DNA of 64,000 nucleotides from an uncultured Roseobacter sp. (GTDB lineage: Bacteria; Pseudomonadota; Alphaproteobacteria; Rhodobacterales; Rhodobacteraceae). The stretch covers positions 62,001 to 126,000 of the forward strand of contig NZ_CANLXG010000004.1 in the NCBI RefSeq assembly GCF_947495025.1. Reading direction: 5' to 3'. The notes below the pieces were generated by a model. It had not been told where the DNA came from, searched no databases, and was given only the letters and a program-made list of their open reading frames with translations. Positions 43,393-52,266 of this stretch are shown in pieces (position 1 is the stretch's first letter; each line of letters starts with the position of its first letter). Both the position numbers and the translations under genes were made by a program.

Positions 43393-44781
43393 TCAGCCGC
43401 CTTCGCTCAGCGCGCCGTTTTCCCACGTACCGGAAGCTTCTTCGCCGGTGGCGTAGCGCATGGTGCCCGTGCCTTGGCGTTTGCCCGACCTGAAGGTGCC
43501 TTCGTAGACATCGCCGTTTTCATAGGTGGCTACACCCTTGCCTTCGATTTCACCCTCGACCCACTGACCATCATAGGTAAAGCCGCTGGTCATGGTGATT
43601 TTTCCCTCGCCGTGGCGCTGGCCGTTCTGAAAGCCACCGGTGTAAACGGTGCCGTCGGGGTACGTGGCCGTTCCCTGCCCGTGGCGCTGACCGTCCAGCC
43701 ATTCCCCGTCGTAGCGGTACCCGTCGGCATAGGTCATGACACCCTGACCGTGGTTGCGTGCATCCCGGAAGTTACCTTCGTAGACTACACCGTTGGTGTA
43801 GGTGGCCTTGCCGAACCCTTCGATTACGCCTGCCTTCCACGCACCGGCATATGTCGAGCCATCCGGATACGTGATCGTGCCTTCGCCGTCGGCCAGTCCG
43901 TCAGAAAAAAGCCCGGCGTATACGGAACCGTCCGGGTAGGTCACGCGGCCCTCGCCTTCGATTTTGCCCGCCACCCAGGAGCCTGTGTAGGTATAGCCGT
44001 CCTGGGCGGTGAAGGTTCCCTGGCCATTTCGCAGATCGCCCTCGAACTCGCCTTCGTAGACGTCGCCGTTGGCATAGATGACCTTGCCCACACCTTCGCG
44101 GCGGCCCGAGACCAGCTGGCCTTCATAGACATCGCCATTTGCCTGGGTCAGGCGTCCGGAGCCGTCGATCTGTCCGTCGCGCCATAGGCCGACGTAAACC
44201 AGACCGTCAGGCATGGTCAGCGTGCCCTGTCCTTCGCGCTTGCCGTCGGCGATCTGCCCTTCGTAAACCGCCCCGTCCGGATAGGTGATTTTGCCCGTGC
44301 CCTGTTTGACGCCATCAACCCAGTCACCGCTGTATTCATAGCCTCCGGGGCTCTGCATGGTGCCTTTTCCATGGTGACGCGCATCCTGAAAACTGCCTTC
44401 GTAGCGGACACCGTTGGCATAGAGCGCTATGCCCTCACCGGTGATCGCACCGCCGGCCCACTGGCCTTCGTACGTGCCGCCGTCGGCGAATGTGATCCGG
44501 CCAAAGCCCTCGGGTTTACCCTTGGCAAAGGTACCCTCGTAGACTGATCCGTTGGGAAAGCGCGCAACACCCTCGCCTTTGATCTCTCCGTCGATCCACT
44601 GACCGGTGTACTCATAGCCGTTCGGCAGCTTGTAGGTGCCGGTACCGTGCTGGACGCCGCCGCGGAAGGTACCTTCATAGACGCCACCGTCATCGTATTG
44701 TTTGGTCTGGACTTCACCGTCCTGCGCAAGCGCGGGCAGTGGTATCAGAGCAAGGCAAAGGATCAGTCTGCGCAGTGTCAT
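43393..44781 (-). CDS. Exported MORN-repeat protein with 18 repeats
   Basis: A 462-residue protein. A signal peptide (residues 1-20, ending ALAQ) is followed by 18 uninterrupted 23-residue MORN units from residue 32 to 445 and a degenerate 19th unit at the C-terminus. Each unit has the pattern G-x-x-Y-x-G-x-(F/W)...G-x-G. MORN repeats form elongated beta-hairpin rods that bind lipids or proteins; the function here is unknown. No enzyme domain is present. The gene stands alone, convergent with the LysR gene and divergent from nadE. Internal duplication is described as a repeat feature. Confidence 0.9.
   Translation of the reverse strand: MTLRRLILCLALIPLPALAQDGEVQTKQYDDGGVYEGTFRGGVQHGTGTYKLPNGYEYTGQWIDGEIKGEGVARFPNGSVYEGTFAKGKPEGFGRITFADGGTYEGQWAGGAITGEGIALYANGVRYEGSFQDARHHGKGTMQSPGGYEYSGDWVDGVKQGTGKITYPDGAVYEGQIADGKREGQGTLTMPDGLVYVGLWRDGQIDGSGRLTQANGDVYEGQLVSGRREGVGKVIYANGDVYEGEFEGDLRNGQGTFTAQDGYTYTGSWVAGKIEGEGRVTYPDGSVYAGLFSDGLADGEGTITYPDGSTYAGAWKAGVIEGFGKATYTNGVVYEGNFRDARNHGQGVMTYADGYRYDGEWLDGQRHGQGTATYPDGTVYTGGFQNGQRHGEGKITMTSGFTYDGQWVEGEIEGKGVATYENGDVYEGTFRSGKRQGTGTMRYATGEEASGTWENGALSEGG
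43447..44688 (-). repeat. MORN repeat array: two in-register blocks of nine 69-bp units
   Basis: Units 1-9 (44688-44068) and units 10-18 (44067-43447) align one to one: unit 5 and 14 share DAR-x-HG-x-G, units 9 and 18 both start GDVYEG, units 2 and 11 share Y-x-YTG-x-W, and units 6 and 15 share DG-x-x-x-GTG/GQGT-like ends. The F/W alternation at the aromatic position is broken only at the block junction. Confidence 0.75.
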
Positions 44782-44957
44782 GGCTCACCTCAGTGCGTTG
44801 TTTTATGGCGGGGCTGCACCCCCGCGCGTCCCGGCTCTGAACCTAATCGCTGGGCCGGTCGGTCGCAACGCCCTTTTGCTGCATCGGCGGCACGAGGGCT
44901 TTTCACCGGGGCCTGATCTGCTACATGACGCTCAAAGAGGCAGAGAGGCCGGGCGTT

Positions 44958-46616
44958 ATGGCAGATCGTTTTCGCATCACACTGGGGCAGCTGAACCCGA
45001 CCGTCGGGGACCTGGCCGGCAACGCCCGGCGCGCGCGGGGGGCCTGGGAAAAGGGCAGAGAGGCCGGTGCTGATCTGGTGGCACTGCCCGAGATGTTTCT
45101 GGCCGGATACAATGCGCAGGACCTCGTAATGCGCCGGGCCTTCCAGCTGGATGTGACCACACATCTGAACGCGCTGGCGGCAGATTGCGCCGACGGACCG
45201 GCGCTGGCCATAGGCGCCCCCTGGGTCGAGGGCACAAAGCTCTACAACGCCTATCACATTCTCAAAGATGGGCGTATCGCCTCGACGGTGCTGAAGCATC
45301 ACCTGCCGAATGAGACAGTGTTTGATGAAGTGCGTATTTTTGATGCAGGCCCTCTGGGTGGGCCGTATTCGGTGGGCAACAGTCGCGTGGGCAGCCCGAT
45401 CTGCGAGGATGCATGGCACGAAGATGTGGCGGAAACTCTGGCCGAGACGGGCGCAGAGTTCCTGCTGGTGCCAAACGGTTCACCCTATTACCGGGGTAAA
45501 TTCGATACGCGGCTCAATCACATGGTGGCCCGTGTGGTTGAGACAGAGCTGCCTCTCATTTACCTCAATATGGTTGGCGGTCAGGACGATCAGGTGTTTG
45601 ACGGGGGCAGCTTTGGTCTGAACCCCGGTGGACAGCTGGCATTCAAGATGCCGGTGTTTGACGCAGATATCGCCCATGTTGATCTGGAACGCACGCCGGA
45701 GGGCTGGCGGATTGTCGACGGCGAAAAGACTGCGCACCCGGATGCGTGGGAACAGGACTACCGCGTTATGGTCCTGTCCCTGCGCGATTATATGCGCAAA
45801 ACGGGGTTCAAAAAGGTACTGCTGGGGCTGTCGGGTGGGATTGATTCCGCCATTGTCGCGACCATCGCCGCAGATGCGCTGGGTCCGGAAAACGTGCGCT
45901 GCGTGATGCTGCCGTCGGAATTTACGAGCCAGAGCTCACTGGACGATGCAGAGGCACTCGCCAGAGCGCTGGGCTGCCACTATGACTACGTGCCCATCTC
46001 GGAAGGTCGCGAGGCCATCACAAGGACGCTGGCGCCGCTCTTTGAGGGCCGCAACGCAGACCTGACAGAGGAAAACATCCAGTCACGCCTGCGCGGTCTG
46101 CTGCTGATGGCGATGTCGAACAAATTCGGCGAAATGCTGCTGACCACCGGCAATAAATCCGAGGTCGCGGTGGGCTATGCCACGATCTACGGCGATATGG
46201 CGGGCGGCTATAACCCTATCAAGGACCTCTATAAAACGCGTGTGTTCGAGACCTGCCGCTGGCGCAATGCAAACCACCGTGACTGGATGATGGGCCCTGC
46301 GGGGGCTGTGATTCCGCAACAGATCATCGACAAGCCGCCCTCGGCTGAGCTGCGTGAGGATCAGAAAGACAGTGACAGCCTGCCTGATTACCCGGATCTG
46401 GATGCAATGCTGGAAATTCTCGTAGACCGGGCCGGTTCAATCGAGGATTGTGTGGCGGCGGGCTTTGACCGCGATACCGCGAAAAAGGTCGAACATCTGA
46501 TCTATATATCTGAATATAAACGGTTTCAGTCTGCGCCTGGCGCACGGCTGACCAAAGGGGCTTTCTGGCTCGACCGGCGTTATCCTGTCGTCAATCGCTG
46601 GCGCGATCCGTCCTGA
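44958..46616 (+). CDS. nadE: Glutamine-dependent NAD+ synthetase
   Basis: A 552-residue two-domain enzyme for the last step of NAD synthesis. The N-terminal nitrilase-type glutaminase has the triad Glu45, Lys113 and Cys149 (LPEMF; VLKHHLP; SPICEDAWHED). The synthetase domain carries the P-loop LGLSGGIDSAIVATI and TTGNKSEVAVGYATIYGDMAGG. The ATG at 44958 gives the family start MADRFRITLGQLNPTVGD; an in-frame ATG at 44925 adds eleven residues without match. Confidence 0.95.
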   Translation: MADRFRITLGQLNPTVGDLAGNARRARGAWEKGREAGADLVALPEMFLAGYNAQDLVMRRAFQLDVTTHLNALAADCADGPALAIGAPWVEGTKLYNAYHILKDGRIASTVLKHHLPNETVFDEVRIFDAGPLGGPYSVGNSRVGSPICEDAWHEDVAETLAETGAEFLLVPNGSPYYRGKFDTRLNHMVARVVETELPLIYLNMVGGQDDQVFDGGSFGLNPGGQLAFKMPVFDADIAHVDLERTPEGWRIVDGEKTAHPDAWEQDYRVMVLSLRDYMRKTGFKKVLLGLSGGIDSAIVATIAADALGPENVRCVMLPSEFTSQSSLDDAEALARALGCHYDYVPISEGREAITRTLAPLFEGRNADLTEENIQSRLRGLLLMAMSNKFGEMLLTTGNKSEVAVGYATIYGDMAGGYNPIKDLYKTRVFETCRWRNANHRDWMMGPAGAVIPQQIIDKPPSAELREDQKDSDSLPDYPDLDAMLEILVDRAGSIEDCVAAGFDRDTAKKVEHLIYISEYKRFQSAPGARLTKGAFWLDRRYPVVNRWRDPS

Positions 46617-46688
46617 GCACGGGATTGTGAGTTGGCGACAGCGCGCTACCGTTCCAGGTTGCTGAAAAACCCGCTTCCAGGAGTGTCT

Positions 46689-47501
46689 ATGTACCGATTT
46701 TCTGCCGCCGTCGCCGGACTTTGCCTTGTATCTGCGGGCGCACATGCCTGTGGACAGGAAACGGATTGCATGGTCGGCGAGCGCAGCTATCGCCTGGTCA
46801 TGCCTGAAACCCAGGCCGGCGACGAACCGGTGCCGGTCGTGGTCTTTGCGCATGGTTATCGCGGGTCGGCCGCAGGGGTTATGCGTAACGGGTCCCTGCG
46901 TCGTATGGCGTCTGACCTCGGTGCGGCACTGATTGCGCTGAACGCAGACGGCGGCAGCTGGATGCTGCCTAACCATCCGCGTGACATGGACAATGATGGC
47001 GCCTCAGAGTTCGCATATGTGGATGCGGTGCTCGACGATGCGGCGCAGCGCTTTGAGATAGATGACACACGGATCATGGTCACCGGGTTCAGCGCGGGCG
47101 GCATGCTGGTGTGGAATCTCGCCTGTTCCCGAAGCGACCGTTTTGCCGGTTTTGCCCCGATTTCAGGTACTTTCTGGCTGGAACCACCTGACGCCTGCAG
47201 TGGCCCGGTCGCCAGTATCATTCACATTCATGGAGACAGTGACCGGACCGTTCCACTGGAAGGCCGCGCTATTGGCCCCACCAAACAGGGTGAGGTGGAC
47301 GAGGCGCTGGCGATGTACCAGGGCTATGGCGAATACGGTGATTTCAGCGGGCCCACACAATACGGCGATCTGATGTGTGACGAGGCGGACAACTCTGCCG
47401 GCGATATGATGAAGTTCTGTCTGTTTGAAGGCGGGCATTCGTTCCGGACGGAATTCGTGCGATTTGCCTGGGAGCAGTTCCGGGAGGTGGGGCGGCTCTG
47501 A
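46689..47501 (+). CDS. Secreted esterase of the PHB depolymerase/LpqC family
   Basis: A 270-residue exported alpha/beta hydrolase. A signal peptide covers residues 1-20 (SAGAHA before Cys21). The nucleophile motif GFSAGG has Ser135, the oxyanion strand is VVVFAHGYRGSA, and IIHIHGDSDRTVP supplies the acid; GGHSF near the end supplies the His. The family includes polyhydroxybutyrate depolymerases and feruloyl esterases; substrate is open. The ATG at 46689 has CAGGAG upstream. Convergent with the MBL-fold gene. Confidence 0.85.
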   Translation: MYRFSAAVAGLCLVSAGAHACGQETDCMVGERSYRLVMPETQAGDEPVPVVVFAHGYRGSAAGVMRNGSLRRMASDLGAALIALNADGGSWMLPNHPRDMDNDGASEFAYVDAVLDDAAQRFEIDDTRIMVTGFSAGGMLVWNLACSRSDRFAGFAPISGTFWLEPPDACSGPVASIIHIHGDSDRTVPLEGRAIGPTKQGEVDEALAMYQGYGEYGDFSGPTQYGDLMCDEADNSAGDMMKFCLFEGGHSFRTEFVRFAWEQFREVGRL

Positions 47502-47525
47502 CGAGCCCCCCCACCACACCATGAT

Positions 47526-48455
47526 TTACAGCATCAGCTGGTAGCTGTGCGGCACATAGCGGAAGCCGTCATCGCGGGTTTCCACATAGCCGACGCCGGG
47601 CCAGGGCATGTGATACCCTACAAACGCTGTCTTGTCGGCAGCCAGCATATCAAGAATGCGTCGGCGTGTGGCGGCCGCAGCAGCCTTATCCATGTCGAAT
47701 TTCACTTCCCAGTCGGGATACCCCAGCGACCAGACATAATGGTTGGCAAAATCCGCGCCCAGCACCAGCTGTGTCCCGCCGTTTTCGACCATATAGACCA
47801 TGTGCCCGGGCGTATGACCAAAGGCTGCCATGGCTGTCAGACCAGAGGCCACGTCGCCGCCGTCTTCCAGAAAGGTGAACTGCTCTGCAAAGGGCTGGAT
47901 CTTTGCTTTGAAGTTGTCGTTGTCCTGCTTAGCCCATGCGTCGTATTCCGCCCGGCCGGTAACATAACGTGCATTGGGATAGGTCAGGCTGCCGTCCTCA
48001 AGGGTCATGCCGCCGATATGGTCGCCGTGCATGTGCGTAATGACCACCACATCCACCTGATCCGCGGTATAGCCCGCAGCCTCAAGTGCCGCGCCCGTAC
48101 CTGCGCCCGACAGACCGGTGTCAAAAAGCACCAGTTCGGATCCGGTGTTCACCACGGTGGGTGTAAAGAAGAACTGGGCCGCATCGACGGGCAGATTGTT
48201 TTCTGCCGAAACCGCGTTGAACGTGTCGGCATCGACGTTCATGCCAAAGATGTTCTGCGGACCTTCAACCGCGCGGGAGCCGGCGAGCAGGGTCGTGACA
48301 TCGAATTCTCCGACCTTGAGACGCTGGAACGGCGCCATGCTGGTGCCGAGGATCGGGGCAGCAGCCCGGCTGACACCGGCGGTTGCGGCTGCCAGTGGCA
48401 GAGCAGCGGCGCCGGCAAGTGCGGCACGGCGTGAGAAGGACGGTGACTGGGTCAT
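47526..48455 (-). CDS. Tat-exported MBL-fold metallo-hydrolase
   Basis: A 309-residue metallo-beta-lactamase-fold hydrolase. A twin-arginine signal SRRAAL is at residues 8-13, with a hydrophobic stretch and Ala-rich cleavage region to about 33. The zinc motif HMHGDH is at 141-146, with further ligands in HTPGHMVYMV and LGADFAN. Members include lactonases and related periplasmic hydrolases; exact activity is unknown. It sits tail to tail with the esterase gene. Confidence 0.88.
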   Translation of the reverse strand: MTQSPSFSRRAALAGAAALPLAAATAGVSRAAAPILGTSMAPFQRLKVGEFDVTTLLAGSRAVEGPQNIFGMNVDADTFNAVSAENNLPVDAAQFFFTPTVVNTGSELVLFDTGLSGAGTGAALEAAGYTADQVDVVVITHMHGDHIGGMTLEDGSLTYPNARYVTGRAEYDAWAKQDNDNFKAKIQPFAEQFTFLEDGGDVASGLTAMAAFGHTPGHMVYMVENGGTQLVLGADFANHYVWSLGYPDWEVKFDMDKAAAAATRRRILDMLAADKTAFVGYHMPWPGVGYVETRDDGFRYVPHSYQLML

Positions 48456-48629
48456 TGGAGGTCTCCCTGTTATATGTTCACACGCGAAAGTAGCGCCTGG
48501 TCACAGTCAGACCAGTCCGTCACGGGTTTTTGCCCATCACATTTCCGCGCGCACCCGCCCTGCGGCGCCTGTGCATGTGCTGGACAAACGCCCCCCCCTG
48601 TGACAACACCGCGCCAACAGGAGACCACC

Positions 48630-49955
48630 ATGACAACCACCCGTTTTGCCCCGTCGCCCACCGGCTATATCCATATCGGCAACCTGCGCACGGCGCTGAT
48701 GAACTACCTCATCGCGCGCAAGGCAGGCGGGACATTTATCCTGCGGATTGACGACACCGATCCGGAGCGCTCGAAAGAGGAATATGTCGACGGGATCAAA
48801 CGCGATCTGGAATGGCTGGGCCTGCACTGGGACCGGACAGAGCGTCAGTCTGAGCGGCTGGACCGTTACCACGCGGCGGCAGATCAGCTGCGCGATATGG
48901 GCCGCTTTTACGAAGCGTTTGAGACACCGACCGAACTCGATCTGAAACGCAAAAAGCAGCTCAATATGGGAAAACCGCCGGTCTATGACCGCGCCGCTCT
49001 GGCGTTGACGGACGCGGAGAAAGACGCGCAGCGCGCCGAGCGCGGCAATGGCGTCTGGCGGTTCAGGCTGGATCAGGAACGCATCGAATGGAACGACGGC
49101 ATCCTGGGCGATATTTCGATTGACGCGGCATCGGTGTCGGACCCGGTTCTGATCCGGGGTGACGGGCAGATTCTCTATACACTGGCCAGTGTCGTCGATG
49201 ATACTGAAATGGGTGTGACGAATGTGGTGCGCGGCTCTGATCATGTGACCAACACGGCGACACAGATCCAGATCATTGGAGCGCTTGGCGGAAACGTGCC
49301 CGCTTTTGCGCACCATTCGCTTCTGACCGGCTCGCAGGGCGAAGCACTGAGCAAACGCCTCGGAACGCTGGCTCTGCGCGACCTGCGTGAGCAGGGGGTG
49401 CAGCCCGCAGCGCTGCTGAGCCTGATGGCGCGGCTGGGGTCCAGCGATCCGGTTGAACTGCAGACTGAGATGTCCGGCCTGATTGACGGGTTTGACATTG
49501 AGCGGTTCGGCTCGGCACCGACGAAATTCGATGTGAACGATCTCTTCCCGCTGACCGCGCGCTATCTGGCGGGCCTGTCACTGGAAGATGTTGCAGGGGC
49601 TGTCACAGACGCAGGCGTGCCGGACGACATGGCAGAGCAGTTCTGGGCTGTCACACGCGAGAACATCACGACGCTGGACGATCTGGGTCCGTGGTGGGTG
49701 ATGATGCGTGACGGTGCAGAGCCTGTGATCGATGACGAGGATGCTGCTTTTGTTGCCGAGGCCATGGCACTGCTGCCCGAGGGGCCGTTTGACGGTGACA
49801 CATGGGGCACATGGACAGCCTCTGTGAAAGAAGCGACGGGCCGCAAAGGACGCGGCCTCTTTATGCCGCTGCGCAAGGCCCTGACCGGTCAGGCCCACGG
49901 TCCGGATATGTCAGCGCTGATGCCTCTTTTGCAGGTTGTCAAAGCCCGGGGTTGA
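48630..49955 (+). CDS. gltX: Glutamyl-tRNA synthetase (short, probably second-copy type)
   Basis: A 441-residue class I synthetase. The N-terminal TRFAPSPTGYIHIGNLRTAL holds the HIGH motif, FILRIDDTDPERSKEEY follows, and ALSKRLG is the KMSKS-like loop. It is shorter than the usual 465-480 residues and lacks an evident zinc-binding Cys cluster. Alphaproteobacteria often carry two GluRS, one being more specific for tRNA(Gln); which kind this is cannot be decided here. The ATG at 48630 follows CAGGAGACC; the open frame extends upstream to 48474 without support. Confidence 0.93.
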   Translation: MTTTRFAPSPTGYIHIGNLRTALMNYLIARKAGGTFILRIDDTDPERSKEEYVDGIKRDLEWLGLHWDRTERQSERLDRYHAAADQLRDMGRFYEAFETPTELDLKRKKQLNMGKPPVYDRAALALTDAEKDAQRAERGNGVWRFRLDQERIEWNDGILGDISIDAASVSDPVLIRGDGQILYTLASVVDDTEMGVTNVVRGSDHVTNTATQIQIIGALGGNVPAFAHHSLLTGSQGEALSKRLGTLALRDLREQGVQPAALLSLMARLGSSDPVELQTEMSGLIDGFDIERFGSAPTKFDVNDLFPLTARYLAGLSLEDVAGAVTDAGVPDDMAEQFWAVTRENITTLDDLGPWWVMMRDGAEPVIDDEDAAFVAEAMALLPEGPFDGDTWGTWTASVKEATGRKGRGLFMPLRKALTGQAHGPDMSALMPLLQVVKARG

Positions 49956-49985
49956 CCTGATCCGTTGCTGCGCTGAGGCTGCGGC

Positions 49986-51392
49986 ATGGCGGAAGCACAG
50001 GCAAAATTCCTCACAGGAAACCTTTTCGGGCATGTAACAGTGATGTCGCTGACGGCGTCACTGGGTCTGCTGGCGATTTTCGCTGTCGATTTCATAGACA
50101 TGATATTTATTGCGATGCTGGGAAAGGCAGAGCTGGCTGCAGCTGTTGGATATGCTGCAACTATACTGTTTTTCACGACATCATTCGGTATCGGCCTGTC
50201 GATTGCTGCGGGCGCGCTGGTGGCCCGTGCACTGGGGCAGGGCGACGGCGGGCTTGCCGGACAGCGCCGTACAAACACGCTGGTAGCGGGTACCTTGCTG
50301 AGTGGTCTCTTTGCTGTACCGGTGTGGCTGCAGCTGGACTTCCTCGTGACACTGCTGGGGGCAGAGGCGGAGATCGCGGACCTTGCTGTAGGATATCTGC
50401 AGATCATTGTTCCCAGTCTGCCGCTTCTGGTGATCGGGATGATGGCCGGGACGATCCTTCGCGCGCATGGCGATGCGCGGCGATCGATGATGGCCACGAT
50501 CTGGGGTGGTGTTGCCAACGCCGTGCTGGATCCCATCCTGATTTTCGGGCTTGGTCTTGATCTGACGGGCGCGGCGCTGGCGTCGGTTGCGGCGCGCATC
50601 GTTATGGCATGGGCGGCGATGGTTCCGATCATGCGCCACTATGGCGGGATCAGTGTCCCGCGTCCGGGCCCGATGCTGAGGGACATGGTGCCGTTTGCGG
50701 CAATCGGGGTCCCCGCAATCCTCACGCAGCTTGCCACGCCGGTCGGACAGGCCATCGTGACCCGTGCGATGGCGACATATGGCGAGGCGGCGGTGGCGGG
50801 TATGGCCATAACCGGGCGGCTGAGCATGCTGGCTTTTGCGGTGATTTTTGCCTTGTCCGGTGCGGTGGGTCCGATCCTGGGGCAGAATTTCGGCGCGCGC
50901 GACTTCGGGCGTGTGCGCGGCGGTTTCCGGGCCGCGATACAGTTTTCGGGCATCGTCGTTATCTGCGTCTCTGCGCTTCTCTTTGCGTTGCGGGCGCCGA
51001 TCGCGGATCTTTTTTCCGCCACTGGCATCACGCGCGAGCTTGTGTATCTTTTTTGCGGCCCGCTCTCGCTGCTGTTTTTCTTTAACGGCGTGCTCTTTGT
51101 TGCCAATGCGGCCTTTAACAATCTTGGCCATCCGTTCTGGTCGACCTTTCTGAACTGGGGTCGCAATACGGTTGGTATGGTCCCGCTGGTCTGGCTGGGA
51201 TCGGCCGGTATGGGTGCTGCAGGAGTACTGATCGGTCAGGCGCTGGCGGGCGTGGTTTTTGGTATTCTGGCCTGGGTCCTGGCGGTCCGGGTTATGCGCG
51301 ATCCGTCCGCGGATGTCGCCGCGGCAAAGGCGGCGCGTTCAGAATTCGGACGCCAGGGCCGTCTCATGTCGTTGCTTCACCTGCGCCGATAG
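49986..51392 (+). CDS. MATE family efflux transporter
   Basis: A 468-residue, 12-helix exporter of the MOP superfamily. The two halves are recognisable by LGKAELAAAVGYAATILFF and the TTSFGIGLSIAAGALVARALG stretch (first 20) in the N-half and by GAVGPILGQNFGARDFGRV in the C-half. These proteins export cationic drugs or metabolites using Na+ or H+. The last 54 bases overlap the 3' end of the convergent gamma-glutamylcyclotransferase gene. Confidence 0.92.
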   Translation: MAEAQAKFLTGNLFGHVTVMSLTASLGLLAIFAVDFIDMIFIAMLGKAELAAAVGYAATILFFTTSFGIGLSIAAGALVARALGQGDGGLAGQRRTNTLVAGTLLSGLFAVPVWLQLDFLVTLLGAEAEIADLAVGYLQIIVPSLPLLVIGMMAGTILRAHGDARRSMMATIWGGVANAVLDPILIFGLGLDLTGAALASVAARIVMAWAAMVPIMRHYGGISVPRPGPMLRDMVPFAAIGVPAILTQLATPVGQAIVTRAMATYGEAAVAGMAITGRLSMLAFAVIFALSGAVGPILGQNFGARDFGRVRGGFRAAIQFSGIVVICVSALLFALRAPIADLFSATGITRELVYLFCGPLSLLFFFNGVLFVANAAFNNLGHPFWSTFLNWGRNTVGMVPLVWLGSAGMGAAGVLIGQALAGVVFGILAWVLAVRVMRDPSADVAAAKAARSEFGRQGRLMSLLHLRR

Positions 51393-51929
51393 CGCGCTGA
51401 GGTGGTCATCCACCAGCGCTGCCTGGCGGTCGGTCAGCACCTGCGCGCGCGGGTAGACCGGTGAGGCGCGGTCATTCACGATGGGTGTGTTCCAGCCGTC
51501 TGTTGTGTCAAAGAAGCGTGCGACGCCATCCTCGCCGTAAATCTCATCATACCCCTGCACGACCACGTCCAGATAGCTGAGCAGTATAACGTGGCTGTTG
51601 CTTTGCAGCATGTTTTCCTTCTGGACCGCATAGACCGCGATGTCCGGTTCGGCCGGGTGATCGTGGTCGATGCTCCGGCCTGCGCTGATGCGGTTATAGC
51701 CCGCTTCGCGCGCGTCCAGCGCTGCCCAGTCTGCGTCGGGAACGGCGGCGATGACGCCGTCAATGCTGTGACCCGCAGCTGGCACGCCCGTGAGCAGCAC
51801 AACGCCGAACCGCGGGGTAGCCACCCAGGCCCGTCGCCAGCCATTCAGCCGGGCAGGCAGAGCGCCCGGGTAGCTGTGTGTTTTTGTGTTCACAAGACTG
51901 CCGTAGCCAAAGAAATGGGGATCGCTCAT
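51339..51929 (-). CDS. Gamma-glutamylcyclotransferase family protein
   Basis: A 196-residue GGCT-fold protein. The substrate loop FFGYGSLVNTKTHSY is at the N-terminus and the catalytic Glu is expected in ALDAREAGYNRI. The family releases 5-oxoproline from gamma-glutamyl amino acids, but many bacterial members are untested. The ATG at 51929 gives the expected start; the frame is open nine codons further. Its C-terminal 18 codons run antisense to the MATE gene. Confidence 0.85.
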   Translation of the reverse strand: MSDPHFFGYGSLVNTKTHSYPGALPARLNGWRRAWVATPRFGVVLLTGVPAAGHSIDGVIAAVPDADWAALDAREAGYNRISAGRSIDHDHPAEPDIAVYAVQKENMLQSNSHVILLSYLDVVVQGYDEIYGEDGVARFFDTTDGWNTPIVNDRASPVYPRAQVLTDRQAALVDDHLSALSAQVKQRHETALASEF

Positions 51930-52030
51930 CCGTGCCTCTCGCGTGTAATCGGGCACACTGAACCATTAAGCAGAAGTGATCACAAGAGCGCTTGACCGAA
52001 GCGTATACACCGGCTTACGTTTGCGGCATC

Positions 52031-52107
52031 TGCACGGGAGAACCGGGTCCGACCCGGTGCCGAAGGAGCAACCGCCCCGGAAACTCTCAGGCCCAAGGGA
52101 CCGTGCA
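52031..52107 (+). ncRNA. Glycine riboswitch, first aptamer
   Basis: TGCACGG (52031-52037) pairs with CCGTGCA (52101-52107) as P1. Inside are the conserved GGAGA, CCGAAGGAGCAA and GGAAACTCTCAGGCC segments of the gcvT-type glycine aptamer. This is the well-conserved member of a tandem pair. Confidence 0.93.
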
Positions 52108-52113
52108 GAAGAC

Positions 52114-52180
52114 GAACTCTGGAGAGTGATGCGCTTGCATCCGCCGAAGGGATAACGATCTCAGGCCGCGTGACAGAGGG
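52114..52180 (+). ncRNA. Glycine riboswitch, second aptamer
   Basis: CTCTG near 52117 pairs with CAGAG at 52174-52178. Inside are GGAGAGTGAT, CCGCCGAAGGGATAACGA and TCTCAGG, the pattern of the second glycine aptamer. It is linked to the first by only a few bases, as usual for the cooperative tandem form. Confidence 0.88.
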
Positions 52181-52219
52181 GGCATTCAGCGCACAGCGGT
52201 AAGCTGTGCCGGGAATGCC
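52181..52219 (+). terminator. Expression-platform hairpin of the glycine riboswitch
   Basis: A long stem, GGCATTC...GAATGCC (outer) and GCACAGC...GCTGTGC (inner) around the loop GGTAA, follows the second aptamer directly. The run after it is only GTGTGTTT, a weak T-run. It lies 47 bases before gcvT and may act as terminator or sequester the translation start. Confidence 0.6.
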
Positions 52220-52266
52220 GGTGTGTTTCAGCAAGCAATATCCGGCCGGAAACGGGGAGAAGCCTT

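Noticed and set aside
43447..44688. CRISPR or minisatellite as the cause of the 69-base periodicity
   Set aside because: The period is three times 23 codons and the repeats are conserved as protein, not as identical DNA; there are no spacers.
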